Of a stretch of 64,000 nucleotides of DNA, positions 44,597 through 52,804 are shown piece after piece. The DNA comes from Psychrosphaera sp. B3R10. GTDB taxonomy: Bacteria > Pseudomonadota > Gammaproteobacteria > Enterobacterales > Alteromonadaceae. The stretch's first letter is position 1; every line of letters begins with the position of its first letter. The position numbers and the translations under genes were made by a program. The DNA lies in assembly GCF_018861025.1 (NCBI RefSeq), contig NZ_JAHKQH010000009.1:124001-188000 (forward strand), in the 5' to 3' direction. The notes beneath the pieces are model-generated. The model did no database searches. It was not told the origin of the DNA and saw nothing but the letters and a program-made list of their open reading frames with translations.

Positions 44597-45244
44597 ATGA
44601 ACCAAGCCACAACTAAAATTGCCCCAGAAATAAAGAGTATAGGTAAATTTACTGCCTTTACTTTACTCGGCGCGACGGCATGTTTTGCCCTTTTTGTTTT
44701 GATGGGAAAGTTAATAGAAAACGATAACCTTTCTTTTGCGGAACCCAGTGAAACATTTATAACTGAATTACTCGCGGTGCAAGAAGAAAAACCGACAATA
44801 GTAAAACCAAATGTTTTACCGCCACCGCCTATAGCAAAAGCGCCGCCCCCACCACCGCCAATTCCAGTGGATACGACCAGCGAAAATTTGTTGGCTATGA
44901 ATACAAACTTTGGTATCAAGATCCCCCCTACCCAACTTGGCCCTATTGTGTTTGAAGGTCGCCAGGACAACTCCGCAACGCCAATTGTCAGGGTACAACC
45001 AAGATACCCAATTAAAGCAGCGCGGGATGGCATCGAAGGATGGGTTAGTTTGTCATTTAGCATAGATGCCGTAGGTCGTGTTATCGATATTGCTGTTATA
45101 GAGTCCCAACCTGCAAGGGTCTTTGACAACGAAGCTAAAAAAGCGTTAAAAAGGTGGAAGTACAAACCACAGATTAAAAACGGTAAAGCAATCACGTTGC
45201 AAAACCAACAGATAATGCTCGAGTTTAATTTGGGCCAAAGCTAA
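44597..45244 (+). CDS. tonB: Energy transducer TonB
   Basis: 215 residues. TM helix (about 16-36, TAFTLLGATACFALFVLMGKL), a periplasmic Pro-rich spacer (LPPPPIAKAPPPPPPIPV) and a C-terminal TonB domain (RVQPRYPIKAARDGIEGWVSLSFSI, ALKRWKYKP). It would couple the inner-membrane proton gradient to outer-membrane receptors. ExbB, ExbD and a TonB-dependent receptor are absent nearby. Start ATG with GAGGA seven bases upstream. An ECF sigma factor gene follows 82 nt later on the same strand. No clear Fur box was seen upstream. Confidence 0.9.
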   Translation: MNQATTKIAPEIKSIGKFTAFTLLGATACFALFVLMGKLIENDNLSFAEPSETFITELLAVQEEKPTIVKPNVLPPPPIAKAPPPPPPIPVDTTSENLLAMNTNFGIKIPPTQLGPIVFEGRQDNSATPIVRVQPRYPIKAARDGIEGWVSLSFSIDAVGRVIDIAVIESQPARVFDNEAKKALKRWKYKPQIKNGKAITLQNQQIMLEFNLGQS

Positions 45245-45270
45245 GTTATTACAACTTCAAGCCGCGATAG

Positions 45271-45303
45271 ACTAGCCGTTTTAGCTAACAAAAAACGGTT
45301 AGT
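45271..45303 (+). terminator. Hairpin between tonB and the sigma factor gene
   Basis: 12-bp inverted repeat with one G-T pair (45271-45282 with 45292-45303) and a 9-nt loop. There is no T-run beyond it. It may attenuate read-through from tonB or protect the mRNA end. Confidence 0.45.
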
Positions 45304-45326
45304 AAACGCCGAAGTTAAGGATGTTG

Positions 45327-45917
45327 ATGAATATTACGATCGGATTGAAGAACTGGCTTAATATTGCCGAATCAAACGAAAATCTCATGTTGAAATATGC
45401 GGACTCGGGCGAATTAAAATACATAAAAGAAATCGTAAAACGACTCGAAAAAGATCTTTACCATTACTTGTTTAGCCAAGTAGGCCCTGAACTAGCCTCC
45501 GATGTCTGCCAAATGGCATGGGAAAAAGTCATTAAAAATAGACGCTCATTTTCTGACACAGGCACAGTAAAAAGTTGGTTGTTTAAAATTGCCCGAAGCG
45601 CACTTATTGACGAATTACGAAAACAACAGCGATGGCAAGTTGAAGAGTTTGACGAATCAAATATAAATGACCATTCAACACCATCCAAAGCTCAATTTGA
45701 TGTTATGAATGAAATAGAACAACAACAGCGTTTCGACGCGGCCTTTAATGAATTACCTTTTCTCCAAAGAGAAGCGTTTATTTTGCAGCAAGAGGGGTTT
45801 AGATTGAGAGAAATTGCTCAAATTACTCATTGCGAAATGGAGACAGTTAAAAGTCGCTTACGTTATGCTAAACAAACACTAACCACCCTCATTGGCGAAA
45901 CACGAGAGGGGGAGTAA
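45327..45917 (+). CDS. ECF-family RNA polymerase sigma factor
   Basis: 196 residues from ATG 45327, favoured by AAGG six bases upstream over an ATG two codons earlier. Region 2 (about 45-105: ELASDVCQMAWEKVIKN, GTVKSWLFKIARSALIDELRK) and region 4 (about 135-190: LPFLQREAFILQQEGFRLREIAQ, then HCEMETVKSRLRYAKQTL) are both present. It starts transcription of an unknown regulon. The next gene begins two bases after its stop and encodes a membrane protein that is likely its anti-sigma partner. Confidence 0.9.
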   Translation: MNITIGLKNWLNIAESNENLMLKYADSGELKYIKEIVKRLEKDLYHYLFSQVGPELASDVCQMAWEKVIKNRRSFSDTGTVKSWLFKIARSALIDELRKQQRWQVEEFDESNINDHSTPSKAQFDVMNEIEQQQRFDAAFNELPFLQREAFILQQEGFRLREIAQITHCEMETVKSRLRYAKQTLTTLIGETREGE

Positions 45918-45919
45918 TT

Positions 45920-46519
45920 ATGTCAAACAAACACACAGAAACTCGATTACAAGAATGTTACGAAAATCGAAAAAAAAACGTAATTCCACCGCCTAATTTG
46001 CAGGAAGCCATATTGGCAAATGCTAAACAAACAAAACCCTCTATTTGGAAATGGGTGAGCTGGCAGTACGCCATGGGCATATTTGTCGCCGTTATTATAT
46101 TTGGTTGGAATAGAAACGACGCCCCACTACAGACTAATGAGCAGTATTCCGTTGTAGCTACTTATAATACGGACCATACAACAACCTATTACCACGATGT
46201 AACGTTTTTAAGTGCCGACCAAAACGATGTTAAAAACATTAAAGAAAATGCACATTACCAGCAATACCTTGCCGCCATCGAATCATTAAAAGATAAACGT
46301 AAGTTGCCCGGTATCGTAAAAAGCATAGACAATGAAATTGTCATCCAAGTATGTGATGTTGGTGTATTTCAGCTGTCGCGAGAAATGGTTAATCACCTTC
46401 TTCATGCACCAAGCCATAGTCAGATGGTTGCTGGCAAAGCGGTTTATCTTATGGCGGATGAAAATGGATTTATTACCGCAATTGAAAACCGAGATTCGCT
46501 TCAACAATGCCCGTCATAA
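45920..46519 (+). CDS. Single-pass membrane protein, probable anti-sigma partner
   Basis: 199 residues. A short cytoplasmic part (1-42, with TRLQECYENRKKNVIPPPNLQEAILANAK) and one TM helix (about 43-60, WKWVSWQYAMGIFVAVIIFGW) are followed by a periplasmic domain of about 135 residues with two Cys (IQVCDVGVF and QQCPS). Position, two bases after an ECF sigma gene, and topology suit an anti-sigma factor. No zinc-binding ZAS motif is present, so this is inference from context. The family is otherwise unrecognised. Confidence 0.65.
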   Translation: MSNKHTETRLQECYENRKKNVIPPPNLQEAILANAKQTKPSIWKWVSWQYAMGIFVAVIIFGWNRNDAPLQTNEQYSVVATYNTDHTTTYYHDVTFLSADQNDVKNIKENAHYQQYLAAIESLKDKRKLPGIVKSIDNEIVIQVCDVGVFQLSREMVNHLLHAPSHSQMVAGKAVYLMADENGFITAIENRDSLQQCPS

Positions 46520-46571
46520 TCATCAATTAAACATGTCATTCGACAGCGGCTGACAGTCCCAGCTTTTAGGC

Positions 46572-47231
46572 TTAGGTCAACATGCCGCTGTCAAAATGTA
46601 TGCCTAGACCGGCAGTAAATAACCAACAGCCCCATAAACTGTGCTCTAGAGTCACAAGTAAAGTTGAACGACTGTGCATATAAGTATAAGCAAAGACCAA
46701 TCCTGCAAAAAATGACCCCACAACTGCTATCCAGTTGGCAAACATTAAATGTGCTAATGCAAAGCTGAGTGCACTTAACCAGGCTCGTAAATTTTTACTT
46801 TTGAATATATGTTTATATCGATGAAATAGGTAAGTTCTGAAAATTACTTCCTGTGGCCATGCGGATAAAACCGGATATAAAAATAGCAGGGCAATCCACA
46901 TTAGGGTTTGCTCTAATGGCAGTGAGAATAGCCACTGGGGCGTAAACCACCAACTCGCCAACGTGATAACAAACGCCGCCAGTAAAAAGGTCTTCATGAC
47001 ATTAGGCAGAAATTCTCGCAGTTTTTCTAAGTTCCACAACCTGAAGCGCTTAAAACGCGGGTCTGTTACCAGTGACAACAAACACCAAAGTAAAATTGTG
47101 ATCAGACACAATAATAAATAGGGTGCTACTGTATGCCTTAAAAAATAAACAACGATGGGTAAAACGATAAACAACAAAACAAACTCAACATACATTACTG
47201 GCTTGTAATAAGCCTTGGTCAAACTAACCAC
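46572..47231 (-). CDS. CPBP family intramembrane metalloprotease-like protein
   Basis: 219 residues from GTG 47231, which has GGAG six bases upstream; a TTG seven codons earlier has no such site. Six or more TM helices. Conserved CPBP (Abi/Rce1-like) motifs: WPQEVIFRTYLFHRY, where Gln replaces the first Glu of EExxFR as in a known proteobacterial branch, SFALAHLMFAN, and LEHSLWG. Members are membrane-embedded proteases for prenylated or other membrane peptides, sometimes linked to bacteriocin self-immunity. The substrate here is unknown. It is convergent with the ECF unit. Confidence 0.82.
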   Translation of the reverse strand: MVSLTKAYYKPVMYVEFVLLFIVLPIVVYFLRHTVAPYLLLCLITILLWCLLSLVTDPRFKRFRLWNLEKLREFLPNVMKTFLLAAFVITLASWWFTPQWLFSLPLEQTLMWIALLFLYPVLSAWPQEVIFRTYLFHRYKHIFKSKNLRAWLSALSFALAHLMFANWIAVVGSFFAGLVFAYTYMHSRSTLLVTLEHSLWGCWLFTAGLGIHFDSGMLT

Positions 47232-47423
47232 CGAGTTCTCCACACAAAACAACTAATAAATATAAGCTTAAGCTAAATATCTAGATAAACTTCGATTCAC
47301 AAAAATTTAATATAAGTGGTGATAAATGGTGGGGCGACAGGCTAAATTTAATATTCTCAACCGCATTTAAAATCTACTGCTATATTTTTAATATAGGTTT
47401 CGCATTTTATAATCCAAATTTGG

Positions 47424-48308
47424 GTGTCGTTTTTGAAAATAACAAAAAGTCAGCTCTACATCCTTTCTTTTACCTTGCTCTTGGTCGGGATGGGACTTAA
47501 TGCCCAGACAAACATAAAGTACATGGCGCAGCTCGATACAGCGGCACAAAATACAAGTTATAGCGTTAGGATGTTAGAAGAAGTCTGCCTTGTCATTAAT
47601 CGCGATTTCGGTGGCTGTAAATTAGAGCCGGTGTCGGTCCCAATGTTACAGCGAAGGCAGCTTAAAAGTTTGACTCAAAAAAAGCTCGATATTGTTTGGA
47701 CGGTAACCACCGCCGAGCGTGAAAAAAATTATCGACCGATACGCATCCCCTTAATGAAAGGGTTTATCGGGTACCGAATTGCCACAACGAACACCAACAC
47801 CAAACATCATTTTACTCAGCCGGAAAACCTGCCAGCCATAAAAAGCCTTTTAGCCGCCCAGGGCCACGATTGGCCAGATTCAACAATCCTAAGGAACAAT
47901 GGATTTAACGTGTTTGAAACCACACTGCTAGATCAAATATACCAAAATGTTGGGCGCAGTATTTATGACTATACGTTAAGAGGTGTGCTTGAAACCTATT
48001 CAGACTTATCAAATGTAAAGGGGAAAAACCTCCACGTAGATGAAAATTTGTTATTTAGATACCGCTCTGCCATTTACTATTTTGTTCGGGCTGAAGATGA
48101 GGCATTGGCAAATAAAATACAACAAGCGCTTTTGGTACTGATCAAAAACGGCACCTTTGACAAGATATTTTATGAGTTTAATGACCACCAAAAAATTATT
48201 AACGATGCCAACCTAGAGCAACGCCACATAATCGAATTGCAAAACGACGTTGACTTTTCTTTGATCCCGTCAGGCTTTAAACCTTGGTATGACATAAAAC
48301 CGAGCTAA
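47424..48308 (+). CDS. Periplasmic solute-binding-like protein, orphan
   Basis: 294 residues. A signal peptide (about 1-28, LYILSFTLLLVGMGLNA-QT) precedes a two-lobe binding-protein pattern: YSVRMLEEVCLVINRDFGGCKLEP, KKLDIVWTVTTAEREKNYRPIRIPL, IYYFVRAEDEALANKIQQAL and LIKNGTFDKIFYEF, the usual C-terminal helix of SBP_bac_3 proteins. Two Cys (EEVCLV and GGCKLE) could form a disulfide. No transporter genes are adjacent. The start is uncertain: GTG 47424 as given, or TTG 47433. It is followed by the repeat-bearing terminator region. Confidence 0.78.
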   Translation: MSFLKITKSQLYILSFTLLLVGMGLNAQTNIKYMAQLDTAAQNTSYSVRMLEEVCLVINRDFGGCKLEPVSVPMLQRRQLKSLTQKKLDIVWTVTTAEREKNYRPIRIPLMKGFIGYRIATTNTNTKHHFTQPENLPAIKSLLAAQGHDWPDSTILRNNGFNVFETTLLDQIYQNVGRSIYDYTLRGVLETYSDLSNVKGKNLHVDENLLFRYRSAIYYFVRAEDEALANKIQQALLVLIKNGTFDKIFYEFNDHQKIINDANLEQRHIIELQNDVDFSLIPSGFKPWYDIKPS

Positions 48309-48357
48309 CAATTGTAGTTTTGTTTGCGTTAACTAATCGCGATAAAGGTTACAAAAT

Positions 48358-48396
48358 AAAAAACCAGAATAACACAGCGCATTATTCAGGTTTTTC
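48358..48396 (+). terminator. Terminator after the orphan binding-protein gene
   Basis: Inverted repeat AAAAACC-A-GAATAA / TTATTC-A-GGTTTTT with one central mismatch and a 9-nt loop, followed by CTTC. It forms the left end of direct repeat copy A. Confidence 0.7.
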
Positions 48397-48455
48397 TTCA
48401 AGGGGTAGAGCTAACTCAAGAGCAAGACTTTACTAAATCAAGATGCGAAGATTTA
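48358..48455. repeat. 98-bp direct repeat, copy A
   Basis: Aligned by eye without gaps to 51071-51168, with about 17 mismatches in 98 bp (roughly 83% identity). Both copies begin with the hairpin terminator and have the same orientation. They bracket the TolB/TPR gene and the paralog remnant. Confidence 0.8.
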
Positions 48456-48481
48456 CCCAACGTACATAATTTTTAACCTAG

Positions 48482-48625
48482 TATCTGTCTCAAGACTTTA
48501 TTTGCTTTCTGTTCGTTCATTCTGCTAAGCATTTACATAATTATGAAGAACTTTCAAAGTATGTTGTTGAATTAGGCATTAGGGATACGCTCCAACAGCC
48601 ATTTACCAATTATTTTCAAAACTAG
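48482..48625 (+). pseudogene. Possible tail of a decayed gene
   Basis: Open frame of 47 codons bounded upstream by a stop and ending in TAG, with no usable start. Its second half (YEELSKYVVELGIRDTLQQP, then FTNYFQN) has protein-like composition. No family is recognised, and chance is not excluded. Confidence 0.25.
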
Positions 48626-48805
48626 CGACAGTCGACTTTTGGCTAGCTGAATGAGTTTCCAATGATCACTCGCTTAATGTAAACAACATTAATCTGCACC
48701 TGTAGTGGAATCGTGCGGTTTAAACTTTAGATTGATTTGTATATCTATTGTACTGTTGTTGTTAATCCATTATTGTTAATTTATAAAAAATAATGAGCAT
48801 CACGG

Positions 48806-50941
48806 ATGACATTTTTTACCGAATTAAAACGCCGAAATGTATTTAAGGTTGCCAGTGTTTATTTGGTAACCTGCTGGATTATCCTGCAAATTGTTGCGGT
48901 GATTTCACCCGCTTTACACTTGCCTATTTTATTCAGCACCATTACCACGGTTATTCTGACGATTGCCTTTCCTTTTGTATGCATTTTTGCCTGGGCATTT
49001 GAACTCACCCCTGAAGGGCTTAAACGCACCAATGAGGTTGATATCGACGAGTCTATTGGTGAGCAAACCGGCAATAAAATCAATTACCTGTTAGCAGGCG
49101 CATTGGTGCTGGCCTTAGCATTTATCGCCTATGAAAAACTATTTACCTCCAATGCTGATGTTAGTTTAGAACGTTCTATCGCAGTATTACCATTTGAAGA
49201 TATGAGCCCGGATAAATCCCAAGGTTATTTTGGTGATGGCATTGCCGAAGAAATTCTTAATTCTTTGGCGCGGTTAAATCAGTTAGTGGTGATTGCCCGT
49301 ACCTCGTCATTTAATTTTAAAGACAGTAACACCGATATTCGTGAAATAGGCCAAAAACTCAATGTTAACTATGTGCTAGAAGGTAGCGTACGCAAAGATA
49401 GAGACAAGGTCCGAATAACTGCTCAGTTGATTGAAGTCACCAGTGGTGCGCATATTTGGTCACAAACCTATGATCGCGAATTAACCAGTATCTTTGCCCT
49501 GCAAGATGAACTGACTTTTGCCATTACCCAAGCACTCAAACTAAATCTGTTACCCGAGCAAGTGGAACATGAAGCCGGTATGACCACCAATCCACAGGCC
49601 TATGAGTTGTTTATTCAGGGGCGGGAGCTCGCCTATCAGCGCAGTTCGGAATCATTAAAACAAGCTGCTGACATATTACAACAAGCTATAAAACTAGATG
49701 AGCAATTTTATTTGGCCAAGGCACAACTCTACATGGTGTATAGCTTTGCTGATAATTATGGTGGCTTTATAGAGTCTTTGCGTCAGGCAGAAAAAGAACG
49801 TTTGTTTTGGGAACTAATGATTGCACCTGATTTTCCACTTAAAACGCTGGTAATAGCAACACAGGCTTCGGACAGCGGTAACTTAGCAATAAGTGTCAAG
49901 CTTTATAAACAAGCTTATGAAAAAGCCCCTAATGACCCGCTAATTCAAAATGTGAGTACTTTAGCGTTGGATAATATTCTAGATGGCATCAAGCGAAGGG
50001 AGAAAATACTAAAAACCAATCCACAAAGTCAGATAAATATCACCAACTTAGTGTTTTTGTATCTTGTAACGGAACAGCCAGATAAAGCTCAAGCAATGTT
50101 ATCAACAATGGAAAAGCTATTTCCCGAAAACACACAAAACTTCTTACCCAATATTTATTATAGCTACGCCTACCAACAAGATATTGAAGCGACCTTAGCG
50201 CTTATTAATGACTACCGTAGCGAACCCAGTGCAGACTATAGAAGGGCAAAATCCGCAATCAACATACTGGCCGGCAATATCGATACTGCGCTGGATTATA
50301 TTGACGAAGAATTAAGCCAGTCGCCTGAATATGCAGAACAATTTATTAACGCCTTATTATTACTACTGGATTTAGATACGCGCGGAAAACTAAACGAACA
50401 ACAGCAACAGCGTTATCAACAATTACCGATTAGTGAGTCTACCCAAACTGAATTACTGGTATTTTATAAGCTGCTGTTGGGCGACGAAACTTTGTATGAA
50501 CAACAACAGCAGTTGACAGGGTTAAGTGCAGAGGAGTTTATCCAACGCGTTGATCTTAATCAGACAGAGCCTTATGACTATGCTGCCATTAAAAAACGTA
50601 AAGGCGACGACAGTTATGTTCAAGTACTGAAAACTAGTCTTGCTTATAGCTCTTCTCAATGCCAACAAACACAAAATAAGGTCGGTTGGTTCTGTGCAGG
50701 GATTATGGATTTCATTGGCGATATTTCTGAGCAACAAACCCAGAATATGTTTAAGCGCCAACCAATGCTGGATACATACTTGATAGGGATTGAAAAATTT
50801 ATCTTAACTGCGCCCGTTTATTATGGTTTGAGCCAACACCCTGAGTTTGAGCCGCTTGCTAATGCATTTTTGGATCGTACCTTCAGAAAATGGAACCCGG
50901 ATTTAGTGGCAGAGAAAGTTACTGCATCACCAACAAAGTAA
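48806..50941 (+). CDS. TolB/FlgO-domain membrane protein with TPR-like C-terminus
   Basis: 711 residues. The start MTFFTELKRRNVFKVASVYL is a signature of a large family found in Alteromonadales and relatives, some members being adenylate cyclase-linked. TM helices lie at about 19-40, 42-65 and 90-108. A TolB/FlgO-like domain (about 122-240: RSIAVLPFEDMSPDKSQGYF, EGSVRKDRDKVRITAQLIEV) precedes a helical TPR-like region to the end (LFIQGRELAYQR, AADILQQAIKLDEQFYLAKA). There is no cyclase, kinase or DNA-binding domain, so its activity is unknown; a scaffold or envelope role is guesswork. Two Gln runs occur near residues 535 and 570. It is flanked by 98-bp direct repeats and followed by a remnant of a related gene's start. 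Confidence 0.85.
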   Translation: MTFFTELKRRNVFKVASVYLVTCWIILQIVAVISPALHLPILFSTITTVILTIAFPFVCIFAWAFELTPEGLKRTNEVDIDESIGEQTGNKINYLLAGALVLALAFIAYEKLFTSNADVSLERSIAVLPFEDMSPDKSQGYFGDGIAEEILNSLARLNQLVVIARTSSFNFKDSNTDIREIGQKLNVNYVLEGSVRKDRDKVRITAQLIEVTSGAHIWSQTYDRELTSIFALQDELTFAITQALKLNLLPEQVEHEAGMTTNPQAYELFIQGRELAYQRSSESLKQAADILQQAIKLDEQFYLAKAQLYMVYSFADNYGGFIESLRQAEKERLFWELMIAPDFPLKTLVIATQASDSGNLAISVKLYKQAYEKAPNDPLIQNVSTLALDNILDGIKRREKILKTNPQSQINITNLVFLYLVTEQPDKAQAMLSTMEKLFPENTQNFLPNIYYSYAYQQDIEATLALINDYRSEPSADYRRAKSAINILAGNIDTALDYIDEELSQSPEYAEQFINALLLLLDLDTRGKLNEQQQQRYQQLPISESTQTELLVFYKLLLGDETLYEQQQQLTGLSAEEFIQRVDLNQTEPYDYAAIKKRKGDDSYVQVLKTSLAYSSSQCQQTQNKVGWFCAGIMDFIGDISEQQTQNMFKRQPMLDTYLIGIEKFILTAPVYYGLSQHPEFEPLANAFLDRTFRKWNPDLVAEKVTASPTK

Positions 50942-50953
50942 AGTGAGGGACAC

Positions 50954-51022
50954 ATGGCATGTTGCTGAATTAAAACGCTGCAATGTATAAAAGCCTTTCG
51001 AGTTAACTTCTATTACTTCACG
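50954..51022 (+). pseudogene. Remnant of the 5-prime end of a paralogous TolB/TPR gene
   Basis: 13 nt past the TolB/TPR gene stop, an ATG is followed by GAATTAAAACGCTGCAATGT (50967-50986). This closely matches the start of the intact gene (48821-48840, two differences). Translated in the matching frame it reads AELKRCNV-stop-KPFE against TELKRRNVFKVA. A 2-nt deletion after the ATG and an in-frame stop show it is dead. Similarity fades after about 35 nt, so the right boundary is approximate. Confidence 0.6.
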
Positions 51023-51070
51023 GCAAAATGGATGGTAATACGCAGATTTAAATTCTGGTGAAAAAACAGA

Positions 51071-51168
51071 AAAAAACCTGAATAACACAGTGCATTATTC
51101 AGGTTTTTCTTTAAGGGTTAGGTCTAACCCAAGTGCAAAGCTTCACCAAATCGATATGAGCAGATTAA
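51071..51168. repeat. 98-bp direct repeat, copy B
   Basis: Same orientation as copy A (48358-48455), about 83% identical by eye. It sits directly against the 3-prime end of gor. After the aligned block, both copies continue into loosely similar sequence ending AACGTAC. Confidence 0.8.
51072..51110. terminator. Terminator between the TolB/TPR region and gor
   Basis: Perfect 14-bp inverted repeat AAAAACCTGAATAA / TTATTCAGGTTTTT with an 11-nt loop, with T-rich exits on both strands. It can serve gor on the minus strand, about 65 nt past its stop, and transcription from the plus strand. Confidence 0.8.
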
Positions 51169-51174
51169 CGCAAA

Positions 51175-52527
51175 TTAACGCAAAGTAACGTACTCTTCAG
51201 CTGAGGTAGGGTGAATTGCAACGCAAGCATCAAAATCGGCCTTTGTCGCGCCCATTTTAATTGCTACAGCAAAGCCCTGTAAAATCTCATCCATACCGAG
51301 TCCAATACCGTGTAGACCAACAACTTTTTCGTCGTCACCGGCACAAACAAGTTTCATTTTGGTCATTTGTCTGTGTTCCGTAACCGCGGTATACATAGCG
51401 GCAAAACTTGAGTTATATACTTTAACGTTTTCTTCCCCGTATTGAGCAACCGCTTCAGGTTCAGTCAGCCCCATAGTCCCAATTGCAGGGTGACTAAATA
51501 CCACAGTTGGAACTAAGGAATAATCCATCACGACATCGGTAATGCCGTTAAATAATCGTTCAGCCAATATACGGCCAGATTTAACAGCAATTGGTGTTAA
51601 CTCAATCTTACCGATAATATCGCCTAGGGCGTAAATACCCGGAACATTAGTTTCATGATGTTCGTTTACTGGAACGTAACCACGTGAATCAACCTCTACA
51701 CCGGCTTTTTCGATATTAATGCCATCTGTAGAAGGCGTGCGGCCGATTGCCCAAATAACACAATCGGTTTCTACGCTTGTGCCATTTTCAAAATGTAACA
51801 CCAGTGAGCCGTCAGCGGCTTTTTCAACACGACTTGGTGTACTGTTTGTTAACAGTTTCAAATTGTCCTGTGCCATTATTTCAACTAAGGTCTCTGATAA
51901 CATCGGGTCAAATGTTCTTAATGGCGCATGTTTTCGAACCGCTAACTGAGTTTCTGTACCTAAACTTTGTAATACACCAGCAAGTTCTACTGCAATGTAT
52001 CCAGCGCCTACAACGACAGCACGTTTTGGCTGTTCATCTAAAGCAAAAAATCCGTTTGAATCTATACCTAATTCAGCCCCTTCTATTTTAGGCCAAGTTG
52101 GTCGTCCGCCTGTGGCAATCGTAATATAGTCAGCGGTATATTGCTTGCCATCTACTTCGACTGTTTTAGCATCTACAAATTTTGCAAAACCATTAATTAC
52201 CGTAATACCGTTTGAATCTAAAACGCGATCGTATGAACCATGGATACGTTTAATATAAGCTTCACGAGACGCTACTAGTTTGCTCCAATCAAATTTATTA
52301 ACGGTGACATCAAATCCGTAATCAGGACTATATTTATGGATCGCTTCTGCAACTTGAGCCCCAAACCACATCGCCTTTTTAGGAACACAACCAACGTTGA
52401 CGCATGTGCCGCCCATTGCTTTTGCTTCGATTAGCGCCACTTTAGCACCGCGCATCGCTGCACGATTTGCCGATGCAATACCACCACTACCGCCGCCAAT
52501 GGCGATATAGTCAAAATGCGTTGTCAT
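51175..52527 (-). CDS. gor: Glutathione reductase
   Basis: 450 residues, standard. FAD-binding [14 protein letters not shown], redox-active disulfide [18 protein letters not shown]-binding [17 protein letters not shown] followed by [11 protein letters not shown] (the Arg pattern for NADPH), and the dimer-interface catalytic [12 protein letters not shown] at the C-terminus. It keeps glutathione reduced in the cytoplasm using NADPH. It is a single gene, divergent from prlC. Confidence 0.97.
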   Translation of the reverse strand: MTTHFDYIAIGGGSGGIASANRAAMRGAKVALIEAKAMGGTCVNVGCVPKKAMWFGAQVAEAIHKYSPDYGFDVTVNKFDWSKLVASREAYIKRIHGSYDRVLDSNGITVINGFAKFVDAKTVEVDGKQYTADYITIATGGRPTWPKIEGAELGIDSNGFFALDEQPKRAVVVGAGYIAVELAGVLQSLGTETQLAVRKHAPLRTFDPMLSETLVEIMAQDNLKLLTNSTPSRVEKAADGSLVLHFENGTSVETDCVIWAIGRTPSTDGINIEKAGVEVDSRGYVPVNEHHETNVPGIYALGDIIGKIELTPIAVKSGRILAERLFNGITDVVMDYSLVPTVVFSHPAIGTMGLTEPEAVAQYGEENVKVYNSSFAAMYTAVTEHRQMTKMKLVCAGDDEKVVGLHGIGLGMDEILQGFAVAIKMGATKADFDACVAIHPTSAEEYVTLR

Positions 52528-52804
52528 AAATTTATTTCCAATTGAGTCTAATTATCATAAGGATATGGCCTACTCGCCAGAAAACCAAATCGAATTTAAC
52601 GATTCGGGCAATCGCCTTCGTGTTAGTTATATATTCTCGAAAAAAATACGCTAAAAATTAGCAATATGTGAACAAACAACACTCAGCTAGTACAGAATTT
52701 ACAAAAACTAGACCTTGTAAAGTTACTTTCAAGGTACTATCTAACTTAATTAATATCACAAGAATAGCCACGCGTTTAATCCGCGACTAATTTAGGTAGC
52801 CAAT

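Larger units (their letters stand above)
48309..48805. other. Long intergenic region before the TolB/TPR gene
   Basis: A 497-bp gap. It contains a hairpin terminator (48358-48396) inside the first of two 98-bp direct repeats (48358-48455). It also contains an open stretch without a start codon (48482-48625), possibly the tail of a decayed gene, and AT-rich DNA directly before the TolB/TPR gene. Confidence 0.6.

Noticed and set aside
44572-45195. 207-codon open frame antisense to tonB
   Set aside because: It lies wholly over tonB, whose TM, Pro-rich and TonB domains are unmistakable. The antisense reading is Gly-rich because it mirrors the Pro-rich spacer.
46542-46592. 9-bp inverted repeat GACAGCGGC / GCCGCTGTC between the anti-sigma-like and CPBP genes
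   Set aside because: Loop of 33 nt, one arm inside the CPBP coding sequence and no T-run; too weak to call a terminator.
48358-51168. Idea that the repeat-flanked TolB/TPR locus is a composite transposon
   Set aside because: No transposase, no terminal inverted repeats and no short target duplication; the repeats are terminator-containing and diverged.
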